NCBI RefSeq assembly: GCF_001559865.1
Contig: NZ_LOHE01000092.1
Span: 1 to 36,784 of the forward strand
Direction: 5' to 3'
DNA: 36,784 nt
Origin: Abyssisolibacter fermentans
GTDB lineage: Bacteria; Bacillota; Clostridia; Tissierellales; MCWD3
Made by a program: the position numbers and the translations under genes. Below, in pieces: positions 25,055-32,162 of this stretch (position 1 is its first letter; every line of letters starts with the position of its first letter). Below the pieces are notes generated by a model, which saw nothing but the letters and a program-made list of their open reading frames with translations, was not told the DNA's origin and did no database searches.

Positions 25055-25077
25055 ATCTTCCTCATAATAAGGAAGAT
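25055..25077 (-). terminator. Terminator of the Gate-domain gene
   Basis: ATCTTCCT / AGGAAGAT, 8-bp stem with a 7-base loop and T run on the minus strand, 76 bases after the stop codon. Confidence 0.8.
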
Positions 25078-25152
25078 AATATTTTATAAAAACTATACAA
25101 AAAAGTGCTTATCTTTTCATGAAAATAATAGAAACTTTAGCAGTACTAACTA

Positions 25153-26322
25153 TCATATTATCAATAATATCTTATTTAGAATTACCATAAGAAAATGTGC
25201 TGATATACCCGCTGCCAAACCACCTACAAGATGACTAGTTATAGCTTTTGAAATTAAACCTCTATATCCTAATGAATCTAACATAGCAACATGTGTGCTC
25301 AAAAATCCACTCCAACACATTCCCATAGCTGTAAAAACTGCAATATCATTGCCAGCAATTAAATTATTTTTTAAAAATGTTGGAATTAAACTTAATGATG
25401 CTCCTACTGCCCCTAGAGCAGTTATAGGAAACGCTATTGCTTCTGGACTTGTAAAACCAAATAAGGGTTTTAATATTGGTGATATATATTCACCTAACCT
25501 AGGTAATAATCTTACACCTTCGAAAGCTTCTCCTTGGTAACCTATAGTAGGATCAGCTGGACCAAATGTAAACATCATTATAGCTGTACATATAACTAAA
25601 ACACCAGGTATTATACTCAATCCAATATCTACTCCTAACTTCCCACCCTCTAAAAAAGATGTAAGAAATCTTTCAAAAAAAGTACCATCACTAGCTTTTA
25701 AAGTAGTATCTATACCTTCTATTGTATTTCTAGGTATTTCACTCTTATATCCACTTTTAAATGCTCTATTTGTTTTTCTGGACATAAGTCTAACGCTAAC
25801 TATACTACCTATAAAGGCTCCTATATTTCCTATCATAGCCTCTTTAAAAAAACCTTTTCCTATCATGAAAGTAGTTACTATAAGTCCCATTCCAAATGCA
25901 GTACCAATATTACATAAACAAGGTACTTCATTATCTTTAAAATAACTTAAATATTCCTCATCTTTTGCTAAGGATATGATAGCTGGATTATCTGATAAAT
26001 AAGTTGTTATTATACCCATAAAAGCAACTCCAGGTAAATTAAATATAGGTCTCATTATACGAGAGAAAATTTTATTTAAAATCCTTACCAATCCAAATTC
26101 AGTTGCTAATTTGCCAAACGCTCCTGCTAAAACAGCTATAGCCATAATATATAAAACAGTTTCTACTAATAAACTATATGCTGTAGCCATAATAGTTGAA
26201 AACATTTTACTAATACCCATTATACTACCAACATAGCCAAAGAAAAATACCATAATTCCTAAAAAAAGCGTTGTATCAATATAAGACTTGATTTTTTTAC
26301 TTTTTAATACTGTCCCATTCAT
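25153..26322 (-). CDS. Gate-domain (nucleoside recognition) membrane protein, YjiH-like
   Basis: Polytopic membrane protein of 389 aa with about eight hydrophobic segments and two Gate-like repeats. Features seen: FFFGYVGSIMGISKMF, YIMAIAVLAGAFGKLATEFG, PGVAFMGIITTYLSDNPAII in the first half and a matching half with GVDIGLSIIPGVLVICTAIM, FGFTSPEAIAFPITALGAVG and SGFLSTHVAMLDSLGYRG. The Gate family includes nucleoside transporters and proteins of unknown substrate; the cargo here cannot be told. AGGAGG precedes ATG. A perfect 12-bp inverted repeat lies 50-85 bases upstream. Confidence 0.82.
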   Translation of the reverse strand: MNGTVLKSKKIKSYIDTTLFLGIMVFFFGYVGSIMGISKMFSTIMATAYSLLVETVLYIMAIAVLAGAFGKLATEFGLVRILNKIFSRIMRPIFNLPGVAFMGIITTYLSDNPAIISLAKDEEYLSYFKDNEVPCLCNIGTAFGMGLIVTTFMIGKGFFKEAMIGNIGAFIGSIVSVRLMSRKTNRAFKSGYKSEIPRNTIEGIDTTLKASDGTFFERFLTSFLEGGKLGVDIGLSIIPGVLVICTAIMMFTFGPADPTIGYQGEAFEGVRLLPRLGEYISPILKPLFGFTSPEAIAFPITALGAVGASLSLIPTFLKNNLIAGNDIAVFTAMGMCWSGFLSTHVAMLDSLGYRGLISKAITSHLVGGLAAGISAHFLMVILNKILLII

Positions 26323-26371
26323 AAAAACCCTCCTATGCTACGTCTTATGTGCTATAAATACTTATAAAATC

Positions 26372-26406
26372 AAATTTGTTTATAAATTGTACTGATAAAC
26401 AAATTT
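26372..26406. promoter_or_regulatory. Perfect 12-bp inverted repeat upstream of the Gate-domain gene
   Basis: AAATTTGTTTAT and ATAAACAAATTT separated by 11 bases. The position fits an operator in the promoter region, since no T tail follows to suggest a terminator. Confidence 0.5.
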
Positions 26407-26444
26407 ATAGGTTAAAATAACAATAAAGGCTTTCAATACTTCAA

Positions 26445-26510
26445 CCCAAATTTTTCATAGAATAGATTTTAGTTTTCTACTCATGATTTGTATAATATCG
26501 ATAATCAGGG
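26445..26510. repeat. Short family B-like element (66 bp)
   Basis: Left end CCCAAATTTTTCATAG and right end CGATAATCAGGG are degenerate family B ends; the interior has AGATTTTAGTTTTCTACTCA, part of the C module. Confidence 0.55.
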
Positions 26511-26810
26511 TTTAAAACTAATATTAGGAATTTACCATTTTGTAATTTTAACATTTTTAGTAGAATAATGAAACTCAAATAATCTCATTTACCATCTATA
26601 ATTATAAGGTATTACACCTAGTTAATGCAATATTAAGAATTTTAATTATTTTTCATATTTTAAAAAAATTTGAAATGTTTAAGATTTGTGTATTTTAGTG
26701 GGTTACAGTTAATAAAAGCTTTATTATACTATAATAAATGTTACTTTTTATTAACTTCTATCACTCTAATTACTTGTTCTATTATTTCTAGGCTATTTAA
26801 TATTTAATAA
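26511..26810. other. AT-rich intergenic region, no gene
   Basis: No reading frame, RNA or regulatory site that I can support; it separates the Gate-domain gene from the C repeats behind rpsD. Confidence 0.4.
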
Positions 26811-26922
26811 ACTCCTACTCACTTCGTTCCAAGGAGTAAGTGATTTACACCAAATCGAGATTTGGGTTCTCTACTTATGAGTAAGCGACTCACATAAAAT
26901 CATAGATTTGAGTTCTCTGCTT
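26811..26922. repeat. Dispersed repeat family C, tandem one-and-a-half copy
   Basis: ACTCCTACTCACTTCGTTCC, AAGGAGTAAGTGATTTACAC, TTGGGTTCTCTACTTA, then again GAGTAAGCGACTCACATAAA and GAGTTCTCTGCTT. Confidence 0.7.
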
Positions 26923-27010
26923 TCTTAATCTTTGCCTTATACAATTTTAATATTGACTACTTTTTAGTTTTTACTTTTTTATTTCTCTTTTTATTAATCT
27001 TTCAAGCTGT

Positions 27011-27078
27011 AACTCCTACTCACTTGTTCCTAGGAGTAAGCGACTCACACCAAATCATAGATTTGGGTTCGCTGCTTA
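27011..27078. repeat. Dispersed repeat family C copy
   Basis: AACTCCTACTCACTTGTTCC, TAGGAGTAAGCGACTCACAC, ATCATAGATTTGGGTTCG, CTGCTTA. Best-preserved copy with the one at 26811. It is just downstream of the rpsD terminator. Confidence 0.7.
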
Positions 27079-27091
27079 AATATAAAAAAAA

Positions 27092-27121
27092 ATACCCTGT
27101 TTCTATAAAAAAACAGGATAT
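27092..27121 (-). terminator. Terminator of rpsD
   Basis: ATACCCTGTTT / AAACAGGATAT stem (one mismatch) with a T run on the minus strand (A run 27083-27092), 10 bases after the stop codon. Confidence 0.9.
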
Positions 27122-27131
27122 TTTATAGGCA

Positions 27132-27725
27132 TTATTTACGAGAGTAGAATTCAACAATAAGCTGATCTTCTATTTCTACTGGTATACTTTCTCTTTCAGG
27201 AATTCTTACTAGCTTAGCACTATATCCATCAACATCTTTTTCGACATAATCTAAAGCGAATCCACCTTCTGCAAAGTTATCTGCAAACATTTGGTTCTTT
27301 CTAGATTTTTCTCTTAAGCTAATAACATCTCCTGGTTTAACAGCATAAGAAGGAATATCAACTTTGCTACCATTTACAAGCATATGTCCATGAGTTACCA
27401 TCTGACGAGCTTGACGTATAGAATTTCCAAATCCTGCTCTATAAACAAGACTATCTAATCTACACTCTAAGCTTTGAATTAAAACTTCACCAGTGATACC
27501 TTCAGCTTTAGCTGCTTTTTCAACATATCTTCTAAATTGCTTTTCAAGCACTTCGTAATATCCTCTTAGTCTTTGTTTTTCCAAAAGCTGTAAACCATAG
27601 CTCGATAATTTTCTATCTCCCCTGCTAGTTCCTTTACCAGCACGTTTCATTGCCTTTGGATGACCACACACGTTTAAGCCAAGTCTTCTACATTGCTTAA
27701 AACGAGGTCCTTTCATTCTTGCCAT
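27132..27725 (-). CDS. rpsD: Small-subunit ribosomal protein uS4
   Basis: Primary 16S rRNA-binding protein of 197 aa. [20 protein letters not shown] start, [21 protein letters not shown]4 RNA-binding domain ([45 protein letters not shown]) and ending in [11 protein letters not shown] at 27725 with GGAGG eight bases before is chosen; the seven extra upstream codons include the ribosome site. Monocistronic with its own promoter and terminator, not in the usual ribosomal operon with rpoA; either the only copy (as in Bacillus) or a second one. Confidence 0.96.
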   Translation of the reverse strand: MARMKGPRFKQCRRLGLNVCGHPKAMKRAGKGTSRGDRKLSSYGLQLLEKQRLRGYYEVLEKQFRRYVEKAAKAEGITGEVLIQSLECRLDSLVYRAGFGNSIRQARQMVTHGHMLVNGSKVDIPSYAVKPGDVISLREKSRKNQMFADNFAEGGFALDYVEKDVDGYSAKLVRIPERESIPVEIEDQLIVEFYSRK

Positions 27726-27780
27726 ATTAACTACCTCCGTATTCAAATACTTGCCGCGGTATTTTCTATGCCTAAAAGAG

Positions 27781-27809
27781 ATTATATCATAACAACAATA
27801 TTTTGTAAA
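27781..27809 (-). promoter_or_regulatory. Promoter of rpsD
   Basis: TTTACA (27809-27804), 17-base spacer, TATAAT (27786-27781). The leader is about 50 bases and contains CCGCGG and a GTATTT..GAATAC pair, possibly the S4 autoregulatory site, which I cannot confirm. Confidence 0.8.
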
Positions 27810-27931
27810 TGATAAAACTTTGAGTATTTTAGTTAATTTCCAATGTTTTTCAAAGAAACTCTAGTTAAGAAATATCCTTATTTATAAAGTATTATTTACA
27901 AATTTAACTTTTCTAATAACAATTACTTTAC

Positions 27932-28141
27932 TTAACCCAAATTATTCATAATTTCTTCTATGGCTTCTTTCCTTTTACGAGTTTCTTCTTTATCAATTAT
28001 TATTCTATTAGAAGACATTATCAATACGTCACCTTCATTGCAGTTTGATGGCAACTTTTTTTTATCTATATTTATGTATTTATAATCTTCAGTCTCTACT
28101 ACAGCATAATTCTCTTCGAATCTATCGACTATACCCTTCAT
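27932..28141 (-). CDS. DUF3006 family small protein
   Basis: Small 69-aa protein with a beta-rich N-terminal part (MKGIVDRFEENYAVVETED) and a charged helical end (EETRKRKEAIEEIMNNLG), which is the DUF3006 pattern. AGGAGG precedes ATG. It starts eight bases after the ComEC-like hydrolase gene; such DUF3006 genes commonly accompany that type of hydrolase, so a shared role is likely, though its function is unknown. Confidence 0.85.
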   Translation of the reverse strand: MKGIVDRFEENYAVVETEDYKYINIDKKKLPSNCNEGDVLIMSSNRIIIDKEETRKRKEAIEEIMNNLG

Positions 28142-28149
28142 TTTTCCTC

Positions 28150-29232
28150 CTATTTATAGCATTTACTACAAGCTTTGTATCCATTTTGCTTGGCTTCTTT
28201 TTCTGAATTAAATTTCATTTGATTGTCTTCCTTTGGTAAATGCTTAGCATTTTGTTTATGATAAATCTTTGAATTTTTATTTCCTATAACTTTTTGAACT
28301 TGTATATCATTATTATTCTGAGTATTATTATCTTTACCTTCTTGTAATTTATTATTTACATACAATTTATCTCCATCTGTAAAAACAGTAATATTCCCTA
28401 ATAAATCAGTTCTGTAAATTTCAGCCCCACTATTCTTTATCCTATCTAATGCTTCTTTATGAGGATGACCATAGTCATTGCCTTTACCACATGATATAAC
28501 TGCTATCTGTGGTCTTACTGCTCTTAAAAAATTACTATTACTTGATGTTCTTCCTCCGTGATGACCAACTTTCAATACATCAGCTTTAAGATCGTAGTTT
28601 TTACTAACCATTTCATCCTCTGAATCTTTTTCTGCATCACCTGTAAAAATAAAAGAAACATTTTTATATTCAAGTTTTGTAACTACTGAATATTCATTTG
28701 TTTCATCATATTTGTTTGAGTTAGGTGCAATTATATTATAGCTTAAACCGTCATCTTCATATATGATATTACCACCTTTAGCTGTAATTGTTTCTATATT
28801 TTTTTCCTTAATTTCATTCATCATACTCATGAATATCTTTGTTGTTGCTGGCTTATTAGGTATATAAATCTTTGAAACATTGAAGTTATGTATAATCTTT
28901 GGTAAGCCTCCTATGTGATCTTCATGTGGATGTGTAGCTATTAAATAATCTATATTTTTTATATTATTGTTCTTTAGATAATTAATAAGCATATCACCGT
29001 CATCCCTATTTCCTCCATCTATCAAAGATACTTTCGAATTGGGCATTTTTATTAATATACTATCAGCCTGTCCAACATCTATAAAATGAACCTCTAAGCC
29101 ACCACTTAATAAACTTGTTACATCAGCTACTACCTCTTTTTCACCAGTGTTTACATTACCTTGGCATCCACATAAAACCAAAATCAAAACTACTAATAAA
29201 CTAATTATTCTGCTAATCTTATATTTTGTCAT
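28150..29232 (-). CDS. Secreted ComEC/Rec2-like metallo-beta-lactamase-fold hydrolase (lipoprotein)
   Basis: Predicted lipoprotein of 360 aa, anchored outside the membrane: signal with lipobox LCGC (Cys23). The MBL domain (about residues 45-285) resembles the hydrolase part of ComEC: VHFIDVGQADSILI, SLIDGG, ATHPHEDHIGG (metal ligands H-x-H-x-D-H, near 100), FIFTGDAEKDSE, VLKVGHHGGRTSSN. The natural substrate may be DNA or another phosphoester. The C-terminal 45 residues (KNSKIYHKQN, SEKEAKQNGYKACSKCYK) look like an Ada-type metal-binding module in which the first cysteine is replaced. First gene of an operon with DUF3006, under a LexA-box candidate. Confidence 0.88.
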   Translation of the reverse strand: MTKYKISRIISLLVVLILVLCGCQGNVNTGEKEVVADVTSLLSGGLEVHFIDVGQADSILIKMPNSKVSLIDGGNRDDGDMLINYLKNNNIKNIDYLIATHPHEDHIGGLPKIIHNFNVSKIYIPNKPATTKIFMSMMNEIKEKNIETITAKGGNIIYEDDGLSYNIIAPNSNKYDETNEYSVVTKLEYKNVSFIFTGDAEKDSEDEMVSKNYDLKADVLKVGHHGGRTSSNSNFLRAVRPQIAVISCGKGNDYGHPHKEALDRIKNSGAEIYRTDLLGNITVFTDGDKLYVNNKLQEGKDNNTQNNNDIQVQKVIGNKNSKIYHKQNAKHLPKEDNQMKFNSEKEAKQNGYKACSKCYK

Positions 29233-29260
29233 TTTGTCCCTCCTATGATGATTATGTCCG

Positions 29261-29274
29261 AGAACATAAGTTCG
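29261..29274. promoter_or_regulatory. LexA (SOS) box candidate
   Basis: AGAACATAAGTTCG holds the symmetric core GAAC-N4-GTTC of Gram-positive LexA operators. It lies 6 bases downstream of an extended -10 box (TGCTATAAT, -10 at 29286-29281 on the minus strand), a position at which LexA would block transcription of the hydrolase-DUF3006 operon. Confidence 0.6.
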
Positions 29275-29370
29275 ACTTCTATTATAGCATATATTTTATA
29301 TTTATATACATGATTCTTTATGCCTATTTATTGTTTGTTCATTAATTTCTTTTTTATGTAAATATGAATT

Positions 29371-29610
29371 TTATTTTAGCTCCTTAAAAGTCTTTATTAT
29401 TTCTTTTAATTTTTTAACATTTTTTTCTTCTTCAACTTCTGATATAATAATCGCTATATAAAAAGCTTTTTCAGTTTCAATATATGTAATATTAGCTTTT
29501 GAAACTACATCATCTTGACCTGCTATAATTTCATTTGATTTTGCAACCTTTATGCCGTCTATTGCAACATTAACTAAATCTGATGTTTATTTTTTATTAT
29601 TAATTCTCAT
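29371..29610 (-). pseudogene. Small protein gene with an early stop codon
   Basis: ATG at 29610 has AAAAGGAG upstream and opens a frame of seven codons (MRINNKK), then TAA at 29589-29587, and the same frame continues for 71 more codons (TSDLVNVAIDGIKVAKSNEI ... IIKTFKELK) to TAA at 29371. The continuation has clean codon use and a plausible alpha/beta pattern, but has no ATG, GTG or TTG of its own with a ribosome site. A single base substitution explains it; an indel in the A run does not restore the frame. The family is not recognised. A family B element sits 25 bases upstream. Confidence 0.6.
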
Positions 29611-29634
29611 TTTTTTCTCCTTTTGCATTTTAAA

Positions 29635-29724
29635 CCCAGATTATTCATAGAAAATTAAATATATTTTATAAATGAACCTCATTCTTCTGATTCAGAAACT
29701 TCAGCGTTATATGAATAATCAGAG
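29635..29724. mobile_element. MITE-like element, family B (90 bp)
   Basis: CCCAGATTATTCATAGAAAA at the left is identical to the element at 14721; right end ATATGAATAATCAGAG. The interior has TTCTGATTCAGAAACTTCAG, also shared with 14721-14942. It appears to be an internally deleted copy. Confidence 0.75.
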
Positions 29725-29788
29725 TTGAATTTTCAGCTATATAATTACAACACAAATACGGCTCATTTTGATATATGCCTAATAGCAT

Positions 29789-29837
29789 AAAAAAAACTCC
29801 TTTCTAGTTTTATTTGTTACTCATCACCAGAAAGAAG
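29789..29837 (-). terminator. Terminator of the GNAT gene
   Basis: CTTCTTTCT and AGAAAGGAG (minus strand) form a 9-bp stem with one wobble pair and a loop of 23 bases, followed by a T run (A run 29789-29796). It is 87 bases after the GNAT stop codon. Confidence 0.55.
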
Positions 29838-29923
29838 CTTATGTTTTCATTATAAAAAACGAGTTCTATTTCCCCTATTATTTAATTCATGTAATCTCTA
29901 TCTTAATTTTTACTTATATAAAT

Positions 29924-30412
29924 TTATTCTATACTTTTTGGTTTCCTTCTCATAAATATATATACCCCTGTTTCACCTTCCTGTTTAAAGCCACACCTTT
30001 CGTACCAACCACGTGCAAAGTTATAATACTCCACATGAAGACTCAATGGTACTTTCATTTCTTCAGATTCTCTAATCAGATTATTCAAAATTTGAGTACC
30101 TATACCCTTATTACGAAACTCTTTTAGGAATGCTATATCAATAATTCTCATATCATCCTTTCGTCTATTAACATATAATCTTCCTATTGGTTCCTTGTTG
30201 TACAAAATTATATTAAATACTCCACTCTTATAATTAGCCATATACTGAATATGTTGCATATTAAACTGTTTCTGTAAGAACTCCTCACGTTCTTTATAGT
30301 CCCATGAGGCTATACCTATCTCATCAACTCGAGTTGATCTATATATTTCGTATAAAATCCCAATATCCTCATCTACTATTGGACGAAAGCTTATTTTAGC
30401 TAGATTATTCAT
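29924..30412 (-). CDS. GNAT-family N-acetyltransferase
   Basis: Cytoplasmic acetyltransferase of 162 aa. Acetyl-CoA-binding motif A is visible as IAFLKEFRNKGIGTQILNNL (R/Q-x2-G-x-G/A pattern in RNKGIG, near residue 100), followed by LHVEYYNFARGWYERCGF and ending in FMRRKP. Start ATG lies 21 bases after the DUF6916-like gene. Acetyltransferases of this type recur beside tail-collar proteins, so it may modify a product of the neighbouring operon; that is an inference. Acceptor substrate unknown. Confidence 0.88.
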   Translation of the reverse strand: MNNLAKISFRPIVDEDIGILYEIYRSTRVDEIGIASWDYKEREEFLQKQFNMQHIQYMANYKSGVFNIILYNKEPIGRLYVNRRKDDMRIIDIAFLKEFRNKGIGTQILNNLIRESEEMKVPLSLHVEYYNFARGWYERCGFKQEGETGVYIFMRRKPKSIE

Positions 30413-30433
30413 CTTATTCTTCCTCTTCTATTA

Positions 30434-30742
30434 TTAAACAGTTTCATTATCTATAAGCTTAGAAATTATAACATCATAATAGATACTATCTTCTTTGTGC
30501 ATATATGGACTAATAAAAAGCTTAAACAATCCCATTTCATCATGTTCAAAAGTATAGGTATTGTCATTTAATATATTTTCATCAGTACCTTTAAATATCA
30601 AAGATATTGTTTCGACTACAGCTGTCTTTTTCTCTACTACTTTTACCAACTCTAGTTCTACACTCTCTCCATTCTCTGTGTTGACGCAAAATTTTGTATT
30701 TATATTTTCATCAAAAACCGCTTTTGTCATATTCTTTAACAT
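30434..30742 (-). CDS. DUF6916-like small protein
   Basis: Protein of 102 aa, beta-rich: NTKFCVNTENGESVELELVK, KTAVVETISLIFKG, NTYTFEHDEMGLFKLFISPY, YYDVIISKL. The spacing of acidic and aromatic residues fits DUF6916, a family found next to phage-tail-collar/MdpB-type proteins. No membrane segment or signal. AAGGAG precedes ATG. A family D repeat separates it from the collar genes, so the original operon may have been interrupted. Confidence 0.7.
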   Translation of the reverse strand: MLKNMTKAVFDENINTKFCVNTENGESVELELVKVVEKKTAVVETISLIFKGTDENILNDNTYTFEHDEMGLFKLFISPYMHKEDSIYYDVIISKLIDNETV

Positions 30743-30783
30743 TTATCCAGCTCCTTCTCTAAATTATTGTAATCATTCTAAAT

Positions 30784-30946
30784 ATTAGGCATATGGAAAA
30801 ATAAACAAGTCAAATTGAAACGTGATTTTGATTATTTTCTAGGCACTTAATTACGCGTATACTCACTGTATATAAGTGATTGAGTAACAACGAAAATATT
30901 CAAAAGAACGAGTAAAATAACTAGGTTATTTTTTGAATGTGCCTTA
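30784..30946. mobile_element. Palindromic MITE-like element, family D copy 2 (163 bp)
   Basis: Ends ATTAGGCATATGGAAAAATA and TATTTTTTGAATGTGCCTTA are imperfect inverted repeats. The interior (GATTATTTTCTAGGCACTTA ... AAGTGATTGAGTAACAACG ... GAAAATATTC) matches 12987-13148 in reverse along the full length. Its end abuts the stop codon (30947-30949) of the last collar gene. Confidence 0.8.
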
Positions 30947-31525
30947 TTAAGATCTTTGTGGATAAATCCCATCTAGTGCAATAATATAGTTAATAGTCAA
31001 ATAAGGAATCATATTACTGAATGGACGATTTCCACCAGTGTTGCCTGTTGTTCCTACTAAAACCCCTCCATCATTTGACATATCCACTCTATTTGTATTT
31101 TTACTATAGGAACGAACCTCAATAGCAGGTCTACTTTTAGTTTGAGAATAAGCAAATATTGCATCCGTTGGGTCTGTTAAATTTGCCTTTCCTGTAGATG
31201 CATTAAGACTAACTTTTTTACTATCAAATGTATGTTTATGAGCTGGTAAATTTTGTGCATTCAATGTAATATATTCACTACCTGCTTTTTCCCCGTGAGC
31301 TCTAGGTATTAACCCTTTCCCATTTCCTGATCCAACAAGGCACCTTTTTCTTAAATCTGGTAATCCAAAAGTATTTACACCATCTCCTCCATACACCTTC
31401 CCTAACAATGAAAAAAGAGCGTCATTTTGGTAAATATCTAAAAGTTGCCCCTCACATTTTGCCCAATTTACAGGAGCAAAATCAAAACCTACTCCCTTTA
31501 TTTCTCCGATAAATGGTTCTGACAT
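30947..31525 (-). CDS. Phage tail-collar domain (MdpB-like) protein 3
   Basis: Protein of 192 aa: MSEPFIGEIKGVGFDFAPVN, WAKCEGQLLDIYQNDALFSL, YGGDGVNTFGLPDLRKRCLV (tail-collar domain, residues about 5-60), AHKHTFD, and MIPYLTINYIIALDGIYPQR at the end. Such proteins occur as tail-fibre tips in phages and as chromosomal microcystin-dependent-protein-like sets of unknown role. Third of three tandem paralogs. GGGGGAA-type ribosome site. The family D repeat begins right after the stop codon. Confidence 0.9.
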   Translation of the reverse strand: MSEPFIGEIKGVGFDFAPVNWAKCEGQLLDIYQNDALFSLLGKVYGGDGVNTFGLPDLRKRCLVGSGNGKGLIPRAHGEKAGSEYITLNAQNLPAHKHTFDSKKVSLNASTGKANLTDPTDAIFAYSQTKSRPAIEVRSYSKNTNRVDMSNDGGVLVGTTGNTGGNRPFSNMIPYLTINYIIALDGIYPQRS

Positions 31526-31552
31526 AAAATTCCCCCTTATTTTTTATTTATA

Positions 31553-32134
31553 TCAAGTTCTTGATGGATAAATCCCATCCAGTGAAATAATATAGCTTAT
31601 AGCTAAGTAAGGCATCATATTATCAAATGCATGACTCCCACCAGTATTGCTAATTGTACCTTCTACCGTACCACCATCTTCTGACATCTTAACAATACTT
31701 GTTGTATCTTTTGTATAAAATTTTACATCAACAGAATGCACTCCCTCTGTATTAGCTTTAGCAAATATCGCATCTGTTGGATCACATAAATCAGCTGCAT
31801 CCAAATTAGCATTAAGTTTAACTCTTGCACCATCAAACGTATGATTATGAACTGGTAAATTTTCATTATATAATATATTTTGTTCATGCCCTGATTTTTT
31901 CCCTTGCACTCTGGATGTTAACCCCCAACCTTCTCCAGCTCCAATAAGACACCTTCCTCTTAAATCTGGTAATTGAAAGTTTACTTGACCATCTCCTCCA
32001 TACATAGTCCTTAATAATGCATAAAGATTCTGATTTTGATTTATGCTCAAAAACTGTCCCTCACATTTTGCCCATCCTAGTGGAGCAAAATTAAAACCTA
32101 CTGACCTTATTTCTCCTATAAATGGTTCTGACAT
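31553..32134 (-). CDS. Phage tail-collar domain (MdpB-like) protein 2
   Basis: Paralogue of 193 aa with the same layout: FIGEIRSVGFNFAPLGWAKC, MYGGDGQVNFQLPDLRGRCL, LPVHNHTFDGARVKLNANLD, NTGGSHAFDNMMPYLAISYI. The gene gap to the next paralogue is 27 bases, and the upstream leader (AGGGGGGAATTTT before ATG) is nearly identical in all three genes. No signal peptide or membrane segment, so if exported, a special route is needed. Confidence 0.9.
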   Translation of the reverse strand: MSEPFIGEIRSVGFNFAPLGWAKCEGQFLSINQNQNLYALLRTMYGGDGQVNFQLPDLRGRCLIGAGEGWGLTSRVQGKKSGHEQNILYNENLPVHNHTFDGARVKLNANLDAADLCDPTDAIFAKANTEGVHSVDVKFYTKDTTSIVKMSEDGGTVEGTISNTGGSHAFDNMMPYLAISYIISLDGIYPSRT

Positions 32135-32162
32135 AAAATTCCCCCCTATTTTTTAAGTTGTA

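Noticed and set aside
27938-27955. Family B end (AACCCAAATTATTCATA) overlapping the last codons of the DUF3006 gene
   Set aside because: The match is good, but no partner end lies nearby and the encoded C-terminus looks normal for the family, so chance in AT-rich DNA cannot be excluded.
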